Of a DNA stretch of 64,000 nucleotides, positions 24,634-32,914 are shown piece after piece. The number at the start of each line of letters is the position of its first letter. The stretch's first letter is position 1. The notes under the pieces were generated by a model. The model did not search any database. It had not been told where the DNA came from and saw nothing but the letters and a program-made list of their open reading frames with translations. A program made the translations under genes and the position numbers. The stretch lies in NCBI RefSeq assembly GCF_000293785.1, contig NZ_AKZI01000008.1, positions 123,344-187,343 of the forward strand. The letters run 5' to 3'. The DNA comes from Rhodovulum sp. PH10. GTDB taxonomy: Bacteria > Pseudomonadota > Alphaproteobacteria > Rhizobiales > Xanthobacteraceae.

Positions 24634-25929
24634 TCACACCGCCGTGCGGGCCGGGGCGGCGCGGCGCACCAGCGGCGTGATGCGCAGCGCGGTGATGCGG
24701 TTGCGCTGCTTGCGCAGCACGTGGAAGCGGAAGCCGTGGAAGGTGAAGCTCTGGCCCGGCTCCGGGATCGAGCGCGCCTCGTGGATCACGAGGCCTGCGA
24801 TGGTGGTGGCGTCCTCGTCCGGCAGATCCCAGTCCATCGCCCGGTTGAGGTCGCGGATCGGCACCGCGCCGTCGACGTTCACCGAGCCGTCCGGCTGCGG
24901 CCGCACGCCCGGCACCTCGACGTCGTGCTCGTCGGAGATGTCGCCGACGATCTCCTCCAAGATGTCCTCGAGGGTGACGAGGCCCATCCATTCGCCGTAC
25001 TCGTCGACCACCAGGGCGAACGGCGACTTGCGCCGGCGAAACGCCTTGAGCTGATCGGACAGCGTGCGGATCTCCGGCACGAACCAGGCCGGCCGGGCGA
25101 GCCCCACCACGTCGACCTTGGTGAAGTCGCCGGCGGCGTCGTGGGCGGCGCGCAGCACGTCCTTCACGTGCAGGATGCCGACGATGTTTTGCGGCGTGTC
25201 GCGCCACAGCGGCACGCGGGTCTTCGGCCCCGACAGCACCGCCTCGACGATCTTCTCCGGCGGGTCGGAGGCGTTCGCCATGATCACGTCGGTGCGGTGG
25301 ATCATCACGTCGGCGACGGTGAGGTCGCGCAGATTGAGGAGCCCGCCCAGCATGTCGCGGTCGAGCTTCTCCACCGTGCCCTCGCGGTGGAAGAGGTCGA
25401 CCGCGCCGCGCAGCTCCTCGTGCGGCGACAGGATCGGCACGCTCGCGCCGATCTCGATGCCGAGCCGCGCCAGCAGCCAGCGCACCAGGATCGTGACGCC
25501 CGAGATCACCGGCCCGAACAGCTTGACCGTCAGGGCGATCGGCCGGGCGACCATCAGCGCGACGCGGTCGGGATTGTCGAACGCCGCGGTCTTCGGCAGG
25601 ACCTCGCAGAACACCACCACCACGGCGGTCATCGCGACGGTCGCGTAGAACACGCCGACGTCGCCGAACCAGGAGAGAAACAGGCCGGTCGCCATCGCCG
25701 AGGCGGCGATGTTGGCGACGTTGTTGCCGATCAGCAGCGCGCCGATCAGCCGCTCGCGCGCCTCGCGTAGCGCGTTGACGATGCCGGCGCGGGCGTTGCC
25801 CTCGCGGGCGAGGTGCAGCATGGCGCCGCGCGAGGAGGCGGTCAGCGCCGTCTCGCTGCCGGAGAAGAAGGCCGACGCCATGAGGCAGACCAGAACGGCG
25901 GCGGCGATCAGCCAGTTCGACATCTCCAT
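24634..25929 (-). CDS. CNNM/CBS-domain membrane protein (HlyC/CorC family)
   Basis: 431 residues. The N-terminal CNNM transmembrane domain (three to four helices) has LMASAFFSGSETALTASSRGAM, IGNNVANIAASAMATGLF and CEVLPKTAAF. Two CBS domains follow (about residues 205-325; VADVMIHRTDVIMA and LVVDEYGEWMGLVTLEDILEEIVGDI), then a CorC_HlyC domain. Such proteins are linked to Mg2+/Co2+ efflux; the 'haemolysin' name is historical. Downstream of aroK-aroB this is the standard alphaproteobacterial arrangement, although a 243-bp gap separates it from aroB. Confidence 0.92.
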   Translation of the reverse strand: MEMSNWLIAAAVLVCLMASAFFSGSETALTASSRGAMLHLAREGNARAGIVNALREARERLIGALLIGNNVANIAASAMATGLFLSWFGDVGVFYATVAMTAVVVVFCEVLPKTAAFDNPDRVALMVARPIALTVKLFGPVISGVTILVRWLLARLGIEIGASVPILSPHEELRGAVDLFHREGTVEKLDRDMLGGLLNLRDLTVADVMIHRTDVIMANASDPPEKIVEAVLSGPKTRVPLWRDTPQNIVGILHVKDVLRAAHDAAGDFTKVDVVGLARPAWFVPEIRTLSDQLKAFRRRKSPFALVVDEYGEWMGLVTLEDILEEIVGDISDEHDVEVPGVRPQPDGSVNVDGAVPIRDLNRAMDWDLPDEDATTIAGLVIHEARSIPEPGQSFTFHGFRFHVLRKQRNRITALRITPLVRRAAPARTAV

Positions 25930-26172
25930 CGCGTGTCTCGCTTCGCTCGTCTCGTTGCACGGCGGCGGAAGCCCGACGTCCGGGGCGGGGGCGTCGGGCC
26001 GGCGTATCGTCGCATCGGGACCGGCGATCCGCCGGACGGCGAATCCGGTGGGCGGCGGACCCGGTGGACGGCATGCGGGGCCGCTCCGAGCAATCGTGTG
26101 CGCCGTCCCGGTGACGGGCGGACGACTCCGGCCGGCGTGCCGGTGCCCGCCGGGCTCGCGTCCGGAAGACGC

Positions 26173-27345
26173 TTACGCCAGCTCGCCGGCGACGAAGGCG
26201 CGCACGTCGTTCGGATCGACCTCGCGCGTCACATAGGCACGGCCGATGCCGCGCACCAGCACGAAGGTCAGCTTGCCGCGCTTCACCTTCTTGTCCTGCG
26301 CCATCAAATCCATCATCCGGTCGGCGTCGGGCCAGCGGAACGGCACGTCGGCGGCGCGCGTCGGCAGGCCGACGCTCGCCAGATGGCGCACCACCCGCTC
26401 CACCTCGCTCTTCGGCAGGAGGCCGAGCCGGGCCGAGAAGCGGAACGCCAGCGCCATGCCGATCGACACCGCCTCGCCGTGCAGGAGCTTTGCCGAGAAG
26501 CCGCCCGCCGCCTCGAAGGCGTGGCCGAAGGTGTGGCCGAGATTGAGCAGCGCCCGGTCGCCGGTCTCGCGCTCGTCGCGGGCGACGATGTCGGCCTTCA
26601 TCCGGCAGCAATGGGCGATCGCCTGCTCGCGCGCCGGGCCGCCGGAGAAGATCTCCGCGGCGTTCGCCTCGAGCCACGAGAAGAACTCGGCGTCGCCGAG
26701 CAGCCCGTATTTGGCGACCTCGCCATAGCCGGCGCGAAACTCGCGCTGCGCCAGCGTGTCGAGGAGGCCGGTGTCGGCCACCACCAGGATCGGCTGGTGG
26801 AAGGCGCCGATCAAGTTCTTGCCGAGGGTGGAGTTGATCGCGGTCTTGCCGCCGACCGAGGAATCGACCTGGGCGAGCAGCGTGGTCGGCACCTGCACGA
26901 TGTCGAGGCCGCGCCGCGTGATCGCCGCGGCGAAGCCGGCGAGGTCGCCGATCACCCCGCCGCCGACCGCGACCACCACGTCGCCGCGCTCGATCTTCGC
27001 GGCCAACAGCTCGTCGCACACCTGCTCCAGGGTGGAGAAGCACTTCGAGCCCTCGCCGGCGCCGACGATCACCCGCGCGGTCTTGATGCCGGCTGCGGCC
27101 AGCGCCTTCTCGACCGCGCCGAGATGCAGCGCGGCGACCGTCACGTCGCTGACCAGCGCCGCCTTGGCGCCCGGCTTCAGCGCGGCGAGGCGCTCGCCGA
27201 GCGCGGTCAGAACGCCGCGGCCGATGACGATGTCGTAGGCGCGATCGCCGAGCCCGACCTCGACCACCTGGGGCGGCGCGGCCGGCGCGTCGCTGCGAGA
27301 CGTTTTGGCGGCCGGTGCCGCTCCGGTGGGAGAGGGGGTGTTCAT
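26173..27345 (-). CDS. aroB: 3-dehydroquinate synthase
   Basis: 390 residues. AroB converts DAHP to 3-dehydroquinate in the shikimate pathway with NAD+ and a divalent metal. Motifs are GAGEGSKCFSTLEQVCDELLA, VVAVGGGVIGDLAGFAAA, QVPTTLLAQVDSSVGGKTAIN, GYGEVAKYGLL, and LLNLGHTFGHAFEAAGGF with metal-ligand His. ATG 27345 overlaps the aroK stop by 4 nt (ATGA) and has GGGAG upstream. About 28 Ala/Pro-rich residues precede the fold, a common alphaproteobacterial extension. Confidence 0.95.
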   Translation of the reverse strand: MNTPSPTGAAPAAKTSRSDAPAAPPQVVEVGLGDRAYDIVIGRGVLTALGERLAALKPGAKAALVSDVTVAALHLGAVEKALAAAGIKTARVIVGAGEGSKCFSTLEQVCDELLAAKIERGDVVVAVGGGVIGDLAGFAAAITRRGLDIVQVPTTLLAQVDSSVGGKTAINSTLGKNLIGAFHQPILVVADTGLLDTLAQREFRAGYGEVAKYGLLGDAEFFSWLEANAAEIFSGGPAREQAIAHCCRMKADIVARDERETGDRALLNLGHTFGHAFEAAGGFSAKLLHGEAVSIGMALAFRFSARLGLLPKSEVERVVRHLASVGLPTRAADVPFRWPDADRMMDLMAQDKKVKRGKLTFVLVRGIGRAYVTREVDPNDVRAFVAGELA

Positions 27346-27959
27346 GGGGCGGTTCTCCCGGCGGACGACGATCCCGGTGCGACGTGCCCGGCGACCGCCG
27401 CGATGACCTCTTCGACGATGACCTCGTGCGGCACCTCGCGCGACTGCACGGTGAGGTCCGCCGCGGCATAGACGGGATAGCGCTCCGCGATCAGCTTGGA
27501 AAGCGTCGCCTCGGGATCGGGGGTCTTGAGCAGCGGGCGGTCGGAGCGCCGCCGGATCCGCCGCATCAGCACGTCGAGCTCGGCCTCGAGCCACACCGAT
27601 ACGCCGCGTGCGGCGATCAGCGCGCGGGTGCCGTCGTTCATGAAGGCGCCGCCGCCGGTCGCCAGCACCCGCGGGCCATCGGCGAGCAGCCGGGTGATCA
27701 CCCGCGCCTCGCCGGCCCGGAAATAGGCCTCGCCGTGGGTCGCGAAGATGTCCGGGATCGACATGCCGGCGGCCGTCTCGATCTCGGTGTCGGCGTCGAC
27801 GAAGGGCAGGCCGAGCCGGGCGGCGAGCCGGCGCCCGACCGAGGATTTACCCGCCCCCATCATGCCGATCAGCACCAGCGAGCGGTCGCCGAGCCCGGCC
27901 ACGATGGCGGCGGCGAGCGGCGACGGCTCGGTGGCGGGACGCAGCGCGAGGTCGGTCAT
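27342..27959 (-). CDS. aroK: Shikimate kinase
   Basis: 205 residues. AroK phosphorylates shikimate with ATP. It has P-loop GMMGAGKSSVGRRLA, the substrate-site FVDADTEIE with the DxD motif, GEAYFRAGEARVI, the lid VLATGGGAFMND, and RRRSDRPLL (adenine/LID Arg). A ~26-residue N-terminal extension precedes the first strand, as in rhizobial AroK. ATG 27959 has GGGAG 8 nt upstream. It is first in the aroK-aroB unit. Confidence 0.95.
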   Translation of the reverse strand: MTDLALRPATEPSPLAAAIVAGLGDRSLVLIGMMGAGKSSVGRRLAARLGLPFVDADTEIETAAGMSIPDIFATHGEAYFRAGEARVITRLLADGPRVLATGGGAFMNDGTRALIAARGVSVWLEAELDVLMRRIRRRSDRPLLKTPDPEATLSKLIAERYPVYAAADLTVQSREVPHEVIVEEVIAAVAGHVAPGSSSAGRTAP

Positions 27960-28363
27960 GCACGGCTCCCGGATGCGCGACCCCAGGATGCACGGGTTCG
28001 GCCCGGTCGGGCGGCGGCGGGGAAAAAGGCCGGCCGCGAAAAGGCGGGCCAAATCCGGCCGGTGTCGTCCGCATCGTGATCGGTCATCGCCGCTCTCCTG
28101 CCTCGCCGGGTCGCCTGGTCTCGCCTCGCCGGAACGGCCGGCCGAAGAGTCGAACCACCGTTCCGCGAATGTTCGCTCGATACAGCCGCAACGCTGCCCT
28201 GTCCACGGCGGCGAAGGCGAGCACCCGTCTTTACAAAACTTTACATGCCGGAGAAGCCCGCGAAACGCCGGTCTCCCACAGTCGCGCCATCGACGGACGG
28301 CGGGGTGCCGAGGCGATGGACCCCGGGACCCCGAACCGCCGGATCCGAGACGAGGAGACGACC
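27960..28363. other. 404-bp divergent region between aroK and the CpxP-like gene
   Basis: It must contain promoters for aroK-aroB on the minus strand and for the Cpx-like unit on the plus strand. The only element I recognise is the tandem TTTAC-N5-TTTAC at 28230, a CpxR-type box. An open frame runs through 28076-28363 into the CpxP-like gene but is basic low-complexity sequence without Shine-Dalgarno support, so I treat it as non-coding. Confidence 0.55.
28230..28244. promoter_or_regulatory. CpxR-type box: TTTAC-N5-TTTAC (GTAAA-N5-GTAAA)
   Basis: Two direct TTTAC pentamers at 28230 and 28240 read on the minus strand as GTAAA-N5-GTAAA, exactly the enterobacterial CpxR consensus. The box lies about 120 bp upstream of the CpxP/Spy-like gene and its response regulator, within a locally AT-rich patch. 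It suggests autoregulation of the unit. Confidence 0.55.
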
Positions 28364-28972
28364 ATGACCGATTCCCCGACCACCCATTCTCCCGAGCCTG
28401 CCACCTCCGGCCCGGCCGCGAGCGGCCCCGTCGCGGCCAAAACCCAAAAGCGCCGCCGGCTCGCCTCGTGGGCGGTGCTCGGCACGCTCGCCGTCGGCCT
28501 GGTCGGCGCCGGCATCTTCACCACCGCCTCGTTCGGCGAGGGGTTCGGCTTCGGCCCGCCGCCGTTCGCTCGCGGCTTCCATGGCGGCCCGTTCGGCCGG
28601 CTCGACCCGGCGGAGATCGAGCAGCGCGCCGACCGCATGGTGCGCCATCTGGCGATCGAGATCGACGCCACCACCGAGCAGCAGGAGAAGCTGCGCGGCA
28701 TCGTCAAGGCGACGCTCGCCGACGTCCTGCCGATGCGCGACAAGCTGCGCACGGCGCGCGAGACCGGGCGGGACCTGCTGCTCGCCGAAAAGGTCGACCA
28801 CGCCGCGCTGGAGAAGCTGCGGGCCGACCAGATCGCGCTCGCCGATGCGGCGAGCAAGCGTATCACCCAGGGGCTCGGCGAGGCCGCCGACGTCCTGACC
28901 CCCGAGCAGCGGCGCCGGATCGGCGATCGCATGCCGATGTTCGGCTTCCGGCACGGCTGGTCCCGCGGCTGA
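28364..28972 (+). CDS. CpxP/Spy-like periplasmic stress protein
   Basis: 202 residues. A Pro/Ser/Thr-rich N terminus and basic KRRR precede one hydrophobic helix (about residues 27-48), so it is membrane-anchored or secreted. A Gly/Phe/Pro-rich linker follows, then a helical domain with LAIEIDATTEQQEKLRGIV and VLTPEQRRRIGDRM, i.e. two LTxxQ-like motifs of the Spy/CpxP family (heavy-metal resistance/chaperone fold). It probably senses or chaperones envelope proteins and signals to the adjacent two-component pair. GAGGAG stands 6 nt before ATG 28364. Confidence 0.8.
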   Translation: MTDSPTTHSPEPATSGPAASGPVAAKTQKRRRLASWAVLGTLAVGLVGAGIFTTASFGEGFGFGPPPFARGFHGGPFGRLDPAEIEQRADRMVRHLAIEIDATTEQQEKLRGIVKATLADVLPMRDKLRTARETGRDLLLAEKVDHAALEKLRADQIALADAASKRITQGLGEAADVLTPEQRRRIGDRMPMFGFRHGWSRG

Positions 28973-29015
28973 TGTCGGTGAGCGCCGCCGTTCCCTCCTG
29001 GACGGCGGCGCTCTA

Positions 29016-29069
29016 CACTCGCTCGCCACTCGCCACTCGCCACTCGCCACTCGCCATTCGCTACTCGCC
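29016..29069 (+). repeat. Tandem CTCGCCA array (solo copy of a dispersed repeat)
   Basis: Five to seven head-to-tail units of the form CACTCGC/CATTCGC with small variations lie between the CpxP-like gene and its response regulator. The same sequence type forms both ends of the element at 44428-44682. It is not CRISPR: the units are short, contiguous and lack spacers. Confidence 0.7.
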
Positions 29070-29084
29070 CTCCGAGACGCCTCC

Positions 29085-29774
29085 GTGACCGACCGCATCC
29101 TGCTGATCGAGGACGACCCCCGGCTCGCCGAGATGGTGCAGAGCTATCTCGGTGCCTCCGGCTTCGCGGTGACGATCGCCCCGACCGGCAATGCCGGCAT
29201 CGCGCTGCACGATCGTGAAAACTTCGACGCGCTGGTGCTCGATTTGATGCTGCCGGACATCGACGGGCTCGACGTCTGCCGCACCATTCGCACCCGTGCC
29301 CGCACGCCGATCCTGATGCTCACCGCCCGCGGCGACGCGATGGACCGGGTGGTCGGGCTGGAGATCGGTGCCGACGACTATCTGCCGAAGCCGTTCGAGC
29401 CGCGCGAGCTTCTGGCCCGCCTGAAGGCGATCCTGCGCCGTGCCAAGGGCGGCGAGACGTCGAGCGAGATCCTGCGGTTCGGAAGGCTCGAGATCGACCT
29501 CGGGGCGCGGCAGGCGCGGCTCGACGGCGAGCCGTGCGCCCTGACGCCGCACCAGTTCGACCTCTTGGCGCTGCTCGCCGAGAGCGCCGGGCGGGTGCTC
29601 ACCCGCGACACCATCATGGACCGGATGAAGCACGAGCGGCTGGAGGCGTTCGACCGCTCGATCGACGTCCACGTCTCGCGCATCCGCGCGGCGATCGAGG
29701 ACGACCCGAAAAAGCCGCGCCGGGTGATCACCGTGCGCGGTGCCGGCTACGTCTTTTCCAAGGTGCAGGAGTAG
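29085..29774 (+). CDS. OmpR/CpxR-family response regulator
   Basis: 229 residues. Receiver domain (1-118): acidic pair in LLIEDDPRL, phospho-acceptor Asp in LVLDLMLPDIDG (about D51), Thr in LMLTARG and Lys in YLPKPF. The C-terminal winged-helix DNA-binding domain has LTPHQFDLLALLAESAGRVLTRDTIMD and VHVSRIRAAIEDDPKKPRRVITVRGAGYVF. GTG start with no strong Shine-Dalgarno. It is followed by its kinase and preceded by the CpxP-like gene, the Cpx-type arrangement. Confidence 0.92.
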   Translation: MTDRILLIEDDPRLAEMVQSYLGASGFAVTIAPTGNAGIALHDRENFDALVLDLMLPDIDGLDVCRTIRTRARTPILMLTARGDAMDRVVGLEIGADDYLPKPFEPRELLARLKAILRRAKGGETSSEILRFGRLEIDLGARQARLDGEPCALTPHQFDLLALLAESAGRVLTRDTIMDRMKHERLEAFDRSIDVHVSRIRAAIEDDPKKPRRVITVRGAGYVFSKVQE

Positions 29775-29847
29775 GCGGATGCGTTCGTCGTGCGCACCAC
29801 GATCGTCGCGGCTTTCACCCTCTCGAGCGGCGGTCGGCGGGTAGGCG

Positions 29848-31212
29848 ATGCGTCGGCTCTACCAAAAAATCTATCTCACCATCATCGGCAGCCTGGTGCT
29901 TTTGGTGGCGGTGGCGGGTGTGGCGTGGCGGTTCGGGCCGGGCGGGCCGCCGGTCGGCCAGGGCTTCGAGTTCGCCGGCGAGCTCGCCGCCGCCGCGCTG
30001 CCGCCGGCCGACACCCCGGCGCCCGAGCAGCAGCGCGCGGTGGAGGCGCTGTCGCACCGCCTGCGTATCGATCTCACCCTCTATGGCCCAAATCTCGGCC
30101 TGATCGCCACCTCCGGCCGGCCGCTGCCGCTGCCCGATCCGCAGCGCGAGAGCGGCTGGGTCTTTGGGCGCGGGGGGCCGGCGTGGAGCTTTCGCCTGCC
30201 GGACGACCGCTGGCTGGTCGCCCGCCCGCCGCCGCATCACCGCAGCCCCGTTCTGGCGCTGGTGCTCGTGCTGGCGGTGATCGCCGTGGTGGTCGCGGTC
30301 GCCGCCTTCCCGGTGGTGCGCGGGCTGACGCGTCGGCTCGAGGCGCTGCAGGCGGGGGTGGAGACGCTCGGCGCCGGCCATCTCGCGGCGCGCGTGCCGG
30401 TCGAGGGCCGCGACGAGGTGGCGCGGCTCGCCGAAAGCTTCAATCGCGCCGCCGCCCGCATCGAGGACTTGGTCGGCGCCCATCGCCTGCTGCTCGCCAA
30501 CGCCTCGCACGAGTTGCGCACGCCGCTCTCGCGCATCCGGCTCGGGGTCGAGCTGATGAAGACCCGGCCCGATCCCCGCCACGCCGCCGACCTCGAGCGC
30601 GACATCGCCGAGCTGGACGCGCTCGTCGAGGAAATCCTGCTGGCGAGCCGGCTCGATGCGGTCGACACGGCACCCGCGCTGGAGGAGGTCGACCTGCTCG
30701 CGCTGGTGGCGGAGGAGGGGGCGCGCTGGGACTGCACGCTCGACGGCGAGCCGGTGACGCTCCAGGCCGATCCGAGGCTGTTGCGGCGGATGGTGCGCAA
30801 CCTGCTCGAGAACGCCGAGCGCTACGGCAAGCCGCCGGTCGAGGTTCGGCTGACGCGCGAACAAAGCGGGCGGGCGGTGCTGGTGGTCGCCGATGCCGGG
30901 CCGGGCGTCCCGCCCGAGCGGCACGAGCAGGTGTTTGCGCCGTTCGTCCGGCTCGCCGGCGATTCGCGCGGCACAGGGCTCGGCCTGTCGCTGGTGCGGC
31001 GGATCGCCCGGCTGCACGGCGGCGACGCGGTGGTCGCGCCATTGCCCGGCGTGCCGAGCCGGTTCTGCGTCACGCTGCCGCTCGAGCCGGAAAAAACCCC
31101 TGCGGCGGCGCGGGCACGGCGTCGCGGGCGAACGCCGGTTCGGCGTTTCGTCCGCCGGGTCGTCCATCGGCTCGCGGCGGCGCTGGGGGTTGCCAGCCGG
31201 TTCCGAACGTGA
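29848..31212 (+). CDS. Sensor histidine kinase, CpxA-like
   Basis: 454 residues. Helix 1 (about residues 8-28), a short periplasmic sensor (30-128), helix 2 (about 132-152), a HAMP domain (LTRRLEALQAGVETLGAGHLAARV), H-box ANASHELRTPLSRIRLGVELM, N-box LLENAERY, and ATP-lid glycines (DAGPGVPPE, GTGLGLSLV). A basic Arg-rich tail extends beyond the catalytic domain. It partners the preceding response regulator; the stimulus is inferred to be envelope stress from the CpxP-like neighbour. Confidence 0.9.
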   Translation: MRRLYQKIYLTIIGSLVLLVAVAGVAWRFGPGGPPVGQGFEFAGELAAAALPPADTPAPEQQRAVEALSHRLRIDLTLYGPNLGLIATSGRPLPLPDPQRESGWVFGRGGPAWSFRLPDDRWLVARPPPHHRSPVLALVLVLAVIAVVVAVAAFPVVRGLTRRLEALQAGVETLGAGHLAARVPVEGRDEVARLAESFNRAAARIEDLVGAHRLLLANASHELRTPLSRIRLGVELMKTRPDPRHAADLERDIAELDALVEEILLASRLDAVDTAPALEEVDLLALVAEEGARWDCTLDGEPVTLQADPRLLRRMVRNLLENAERYGKPPVEVRLTREQSGRAVLVVADAGPGVPPERHEQVFAPFVRLAGDSRGTGLGLSLVRRIARLHGGDAVVAPLPGVPSRFCVTLPLEPEKTPAAARARRRGRTPVRRFVRRVVHRLAAALGVASRFRT

Positions 31213-31260
31213 TCGTACTCGGCCCCGTCGGAACTGGCCTCCGCCGCCACGGGATCCGCC

Positions 31261-31413
31261 ATGCCGAGCCTGTTTCGCCTGCTCACCGTCCTCGCGATCA
31301 TCGCCGGGCTCGCCTATGCGGCGATGCTGGCGCTGACGACGTTCGTCACCGTGCCGCCGCGCCAGATCAGCGTGACGGTGCCGCCGGACCGTTTCCTCGA
31401 GCCGCCGCGCTGA
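31261..31413 (+). CDS. 50-residue single-pass membrane protein
   Basis: A short ORF with one hydrophobic helix (about residues 5-28, RLLTVLAIIAGLAYAAMLAL) and a Pro-rich basic tail ending VPPDRFLEPPR. Similar ~50-aa proteins sit just upstream of xerD in Bradyrhizobium-like genomes as I remember them, which supports a real gene. It starts 48 bp after the kinase and ends 7 bp before xerD, so it probably shares the xerD transcript. Function unknown. Confidence 0.7.
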   Translation: MPSLFRLLTVLAIIAGLAYAAMLALTTFVTVPPRQISVTVPPDRFLEPPR

Positions 31414-31420
31414 CGCTCCG

Positions 31421-32509
31421 ATGGTGAAGAAACCCGCGGGCCGCCCGCCGGCCGCCAGGACGGCCGCCGTGAAGGTCGCAGCCGGGAAGGTCGCAGCCGA
31501 CAAAAAGCCAGCCGTGAAGCCGTGCGCCACGCCCGCGAAAAAAACGCCCGGGGCGAAGGGCAGGGCGAAGGCCGCGACCGCGGGTCGCGGCGACCGGCAC
31601 GTCGCGCTGTTTCTCGACATGATCGCCGCCGAGCGCGGCGCCGGCAAGAACACGCTCGCTGCCTATTCCCGCGACCTCGACGACCTCGCGGGCCGGCTCG
31701 GCGCGGTCGGTCGGGCGATCCTCGACGCCTCCACCTCGGATTTGCGGGCGTATCTCGCAGGCCTCGCCGCCCGCGGGTTCAAGCCGGCCTCGGTCGCGCG
31801 AAAGCTGTCGGCGACGCGCCAGCTCTACCGGTTTCTCTATGCCGAGGGGTTTCGCAAGGACGACCCCGCCGCCGTGCTGGAAGGGCCGAAGCGCGGCCGG
31901 GCGCTGCCGAAAATTCTCACCGTCGCCGAGGTCGACCGCTTGCTCGACACCGCCCGCCTGCAGGCGTCGGTGGCCGACGTGACCGAGGGAGAAAGGCTGC
32001 GGCGGCTGCGGCTCGTCTGCCTGCTCGAGGTGCTTTACGCGACCGGCCTGCGCGTCTCCGAGCTGATCGCGCTGCCGGCCGCGGCCGCCCGGCGCGACGA
32101 GCGGATGCTGGTGGTGCGCGGCAAGGGCGACAAGGAGCGCATGGTGATCCTCAACGACGCGGCGCGCGCGGCGATGCGGGCCTATGTCGTGGCGGGCAAG
32201 GAGGCCGGGCGGCACGAGAGCAAGTGGTTGTTTCCCTCGTTCGGCGAGACCGGTCATCTGACCCGCCAGCACGCCGCCCGCGAGCTGAAGGATTTGGCCG
32301 TCGCCGCCGGGCTGCGGCCCGAAAAGGTCAGCCCGCACGTGCTGCGCCACGCTTTTGCGAGCCACCTCCTGCAGAACGGGGCGGACCTGCGCTCGGTGCA
32401 GATGCTGCTCGGCCACGCCGACATCTCCACCACCCAGATCTACACCCACGTGCTCGAGGAGCGCCTCAAGGCGATGGTCCGCGACCTCCACCCGCTCGCC
32501 GAGGGGTAG
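31421..32509 (+). CDS. xerD: Tyrosine recombinase XerD
   Basis: 362 residues. After a ~56-residue Lys/Ala/Pro-rich extension, a SAM-like core-binding domain (about 60-150) precedes the catalytic domain with all residues present: R211 (TGLRVSEL), K235 (GKGDKER), H306 and R309 (HVLRHAFASH), H332 (GHADIST) and Y341 (QIYTHV). XerCD resolves chromosome dimers at dif. The histone-like extension is unusual for XerD (~300 aa typical) and could add DNA affinity or be a misassigned start; ATG 31421 is 7 bp after the small membrane protein. accA follows after an inserted toxin-antitoxin pair. Confidence 0.93.
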   Translation: MVKKPAGRPPAARTAAVKVAAGKVAADKKPAVKPCATPAKKTPGAKGRAKAATAGRGDRHVALFLDMIAAERGAGKNTLAAYSRDLDDLAGRLGAVGRAILDASTSDLRAYLAGLAARGFKPASVARKLSATRQLYRFLYAEGFRKDDPAAVLEGPKRGRALPKILTVAEVDRLLDTARLQASVADVTEGERLRRLRLVCLLEVLYATGLRVSELIALPAAAARRDERMLVVRGKGDKERMVILNDAARAAMRAYVVAGKEAGRHESKWLFPSFGETGHLTRQHAARELKDLAVAAGLRPEKVSPHVLRHAFASHLLQNGADLRSVQMLLGHADISTTQIYTHVLEERLKAMVRDLHPLAEG

Positions 32510-32617
32510 CGGACTGCCGCGCCGTGCCGTTCTCGCGTAGCCGCGGGGCGGCTGGCTGGAACGGGGTTCGCGTCCGGGGTATTCTGTGAGGCGGAAGCAA
32601 CCATCGGGAGTGCGCCG

Positions 32618-32914
32618 GTGAACCGGCAGGCCGCCATCGCGATTCTGCGCCGCCACCGGGACGACCTGCGTGCGCGCGGCGTGATGCACGCCGCCTTGTT
32701 CGGCTCGGTCGCGCGCGGGGACGCGCGGCCGGACAGCGACGTCGACATCGTGATCGACCTCGCACCCGACCTGTCGATGGACGTCTTCCAGTATGTCGGC
32801 TTGAAAAATTACATCGAAGAATTGTTTCCCGTCGCGGTCGACGTCGTCGATCGCGAGACGATAAAGCCGATGATTCGCGACGACGTCGTACGAGATTCGA
32901 TTTATGCCTTCTAA
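32618..32914 (+). CDS. MntA-type minimal nucleotidyltransferase antitoxin
   Basis: 98 residues of the minimal nucleotidyltransferase family: ALFGSVARGDARPDSDVDIVID, the GSxxRG...SDxD metal-binding motif. MntA antitoxins AMPylate and silence HepT ribonucleases. GTG start, 11-bp overlap with the HEPN gene. The 3' part is visibly less GC-rich than its neighbours, suggesting acquired DNA. Confidence 0.88.
   Translation: MNRQAAIAILRRHRDDLRARGVMHAALFGSVARGDARPDSDVDIVIDLAPDLSMDVFQYVGLKNYIEELFPVAVDVVDRETIKPMIRDDVVRDSIYAF

Noticed and set aside
29016..29069. Possible CRISPR array
   Set aside because: Units are 7-9 bp, contiguous and degenerate; there are no spacers and no cas genes.
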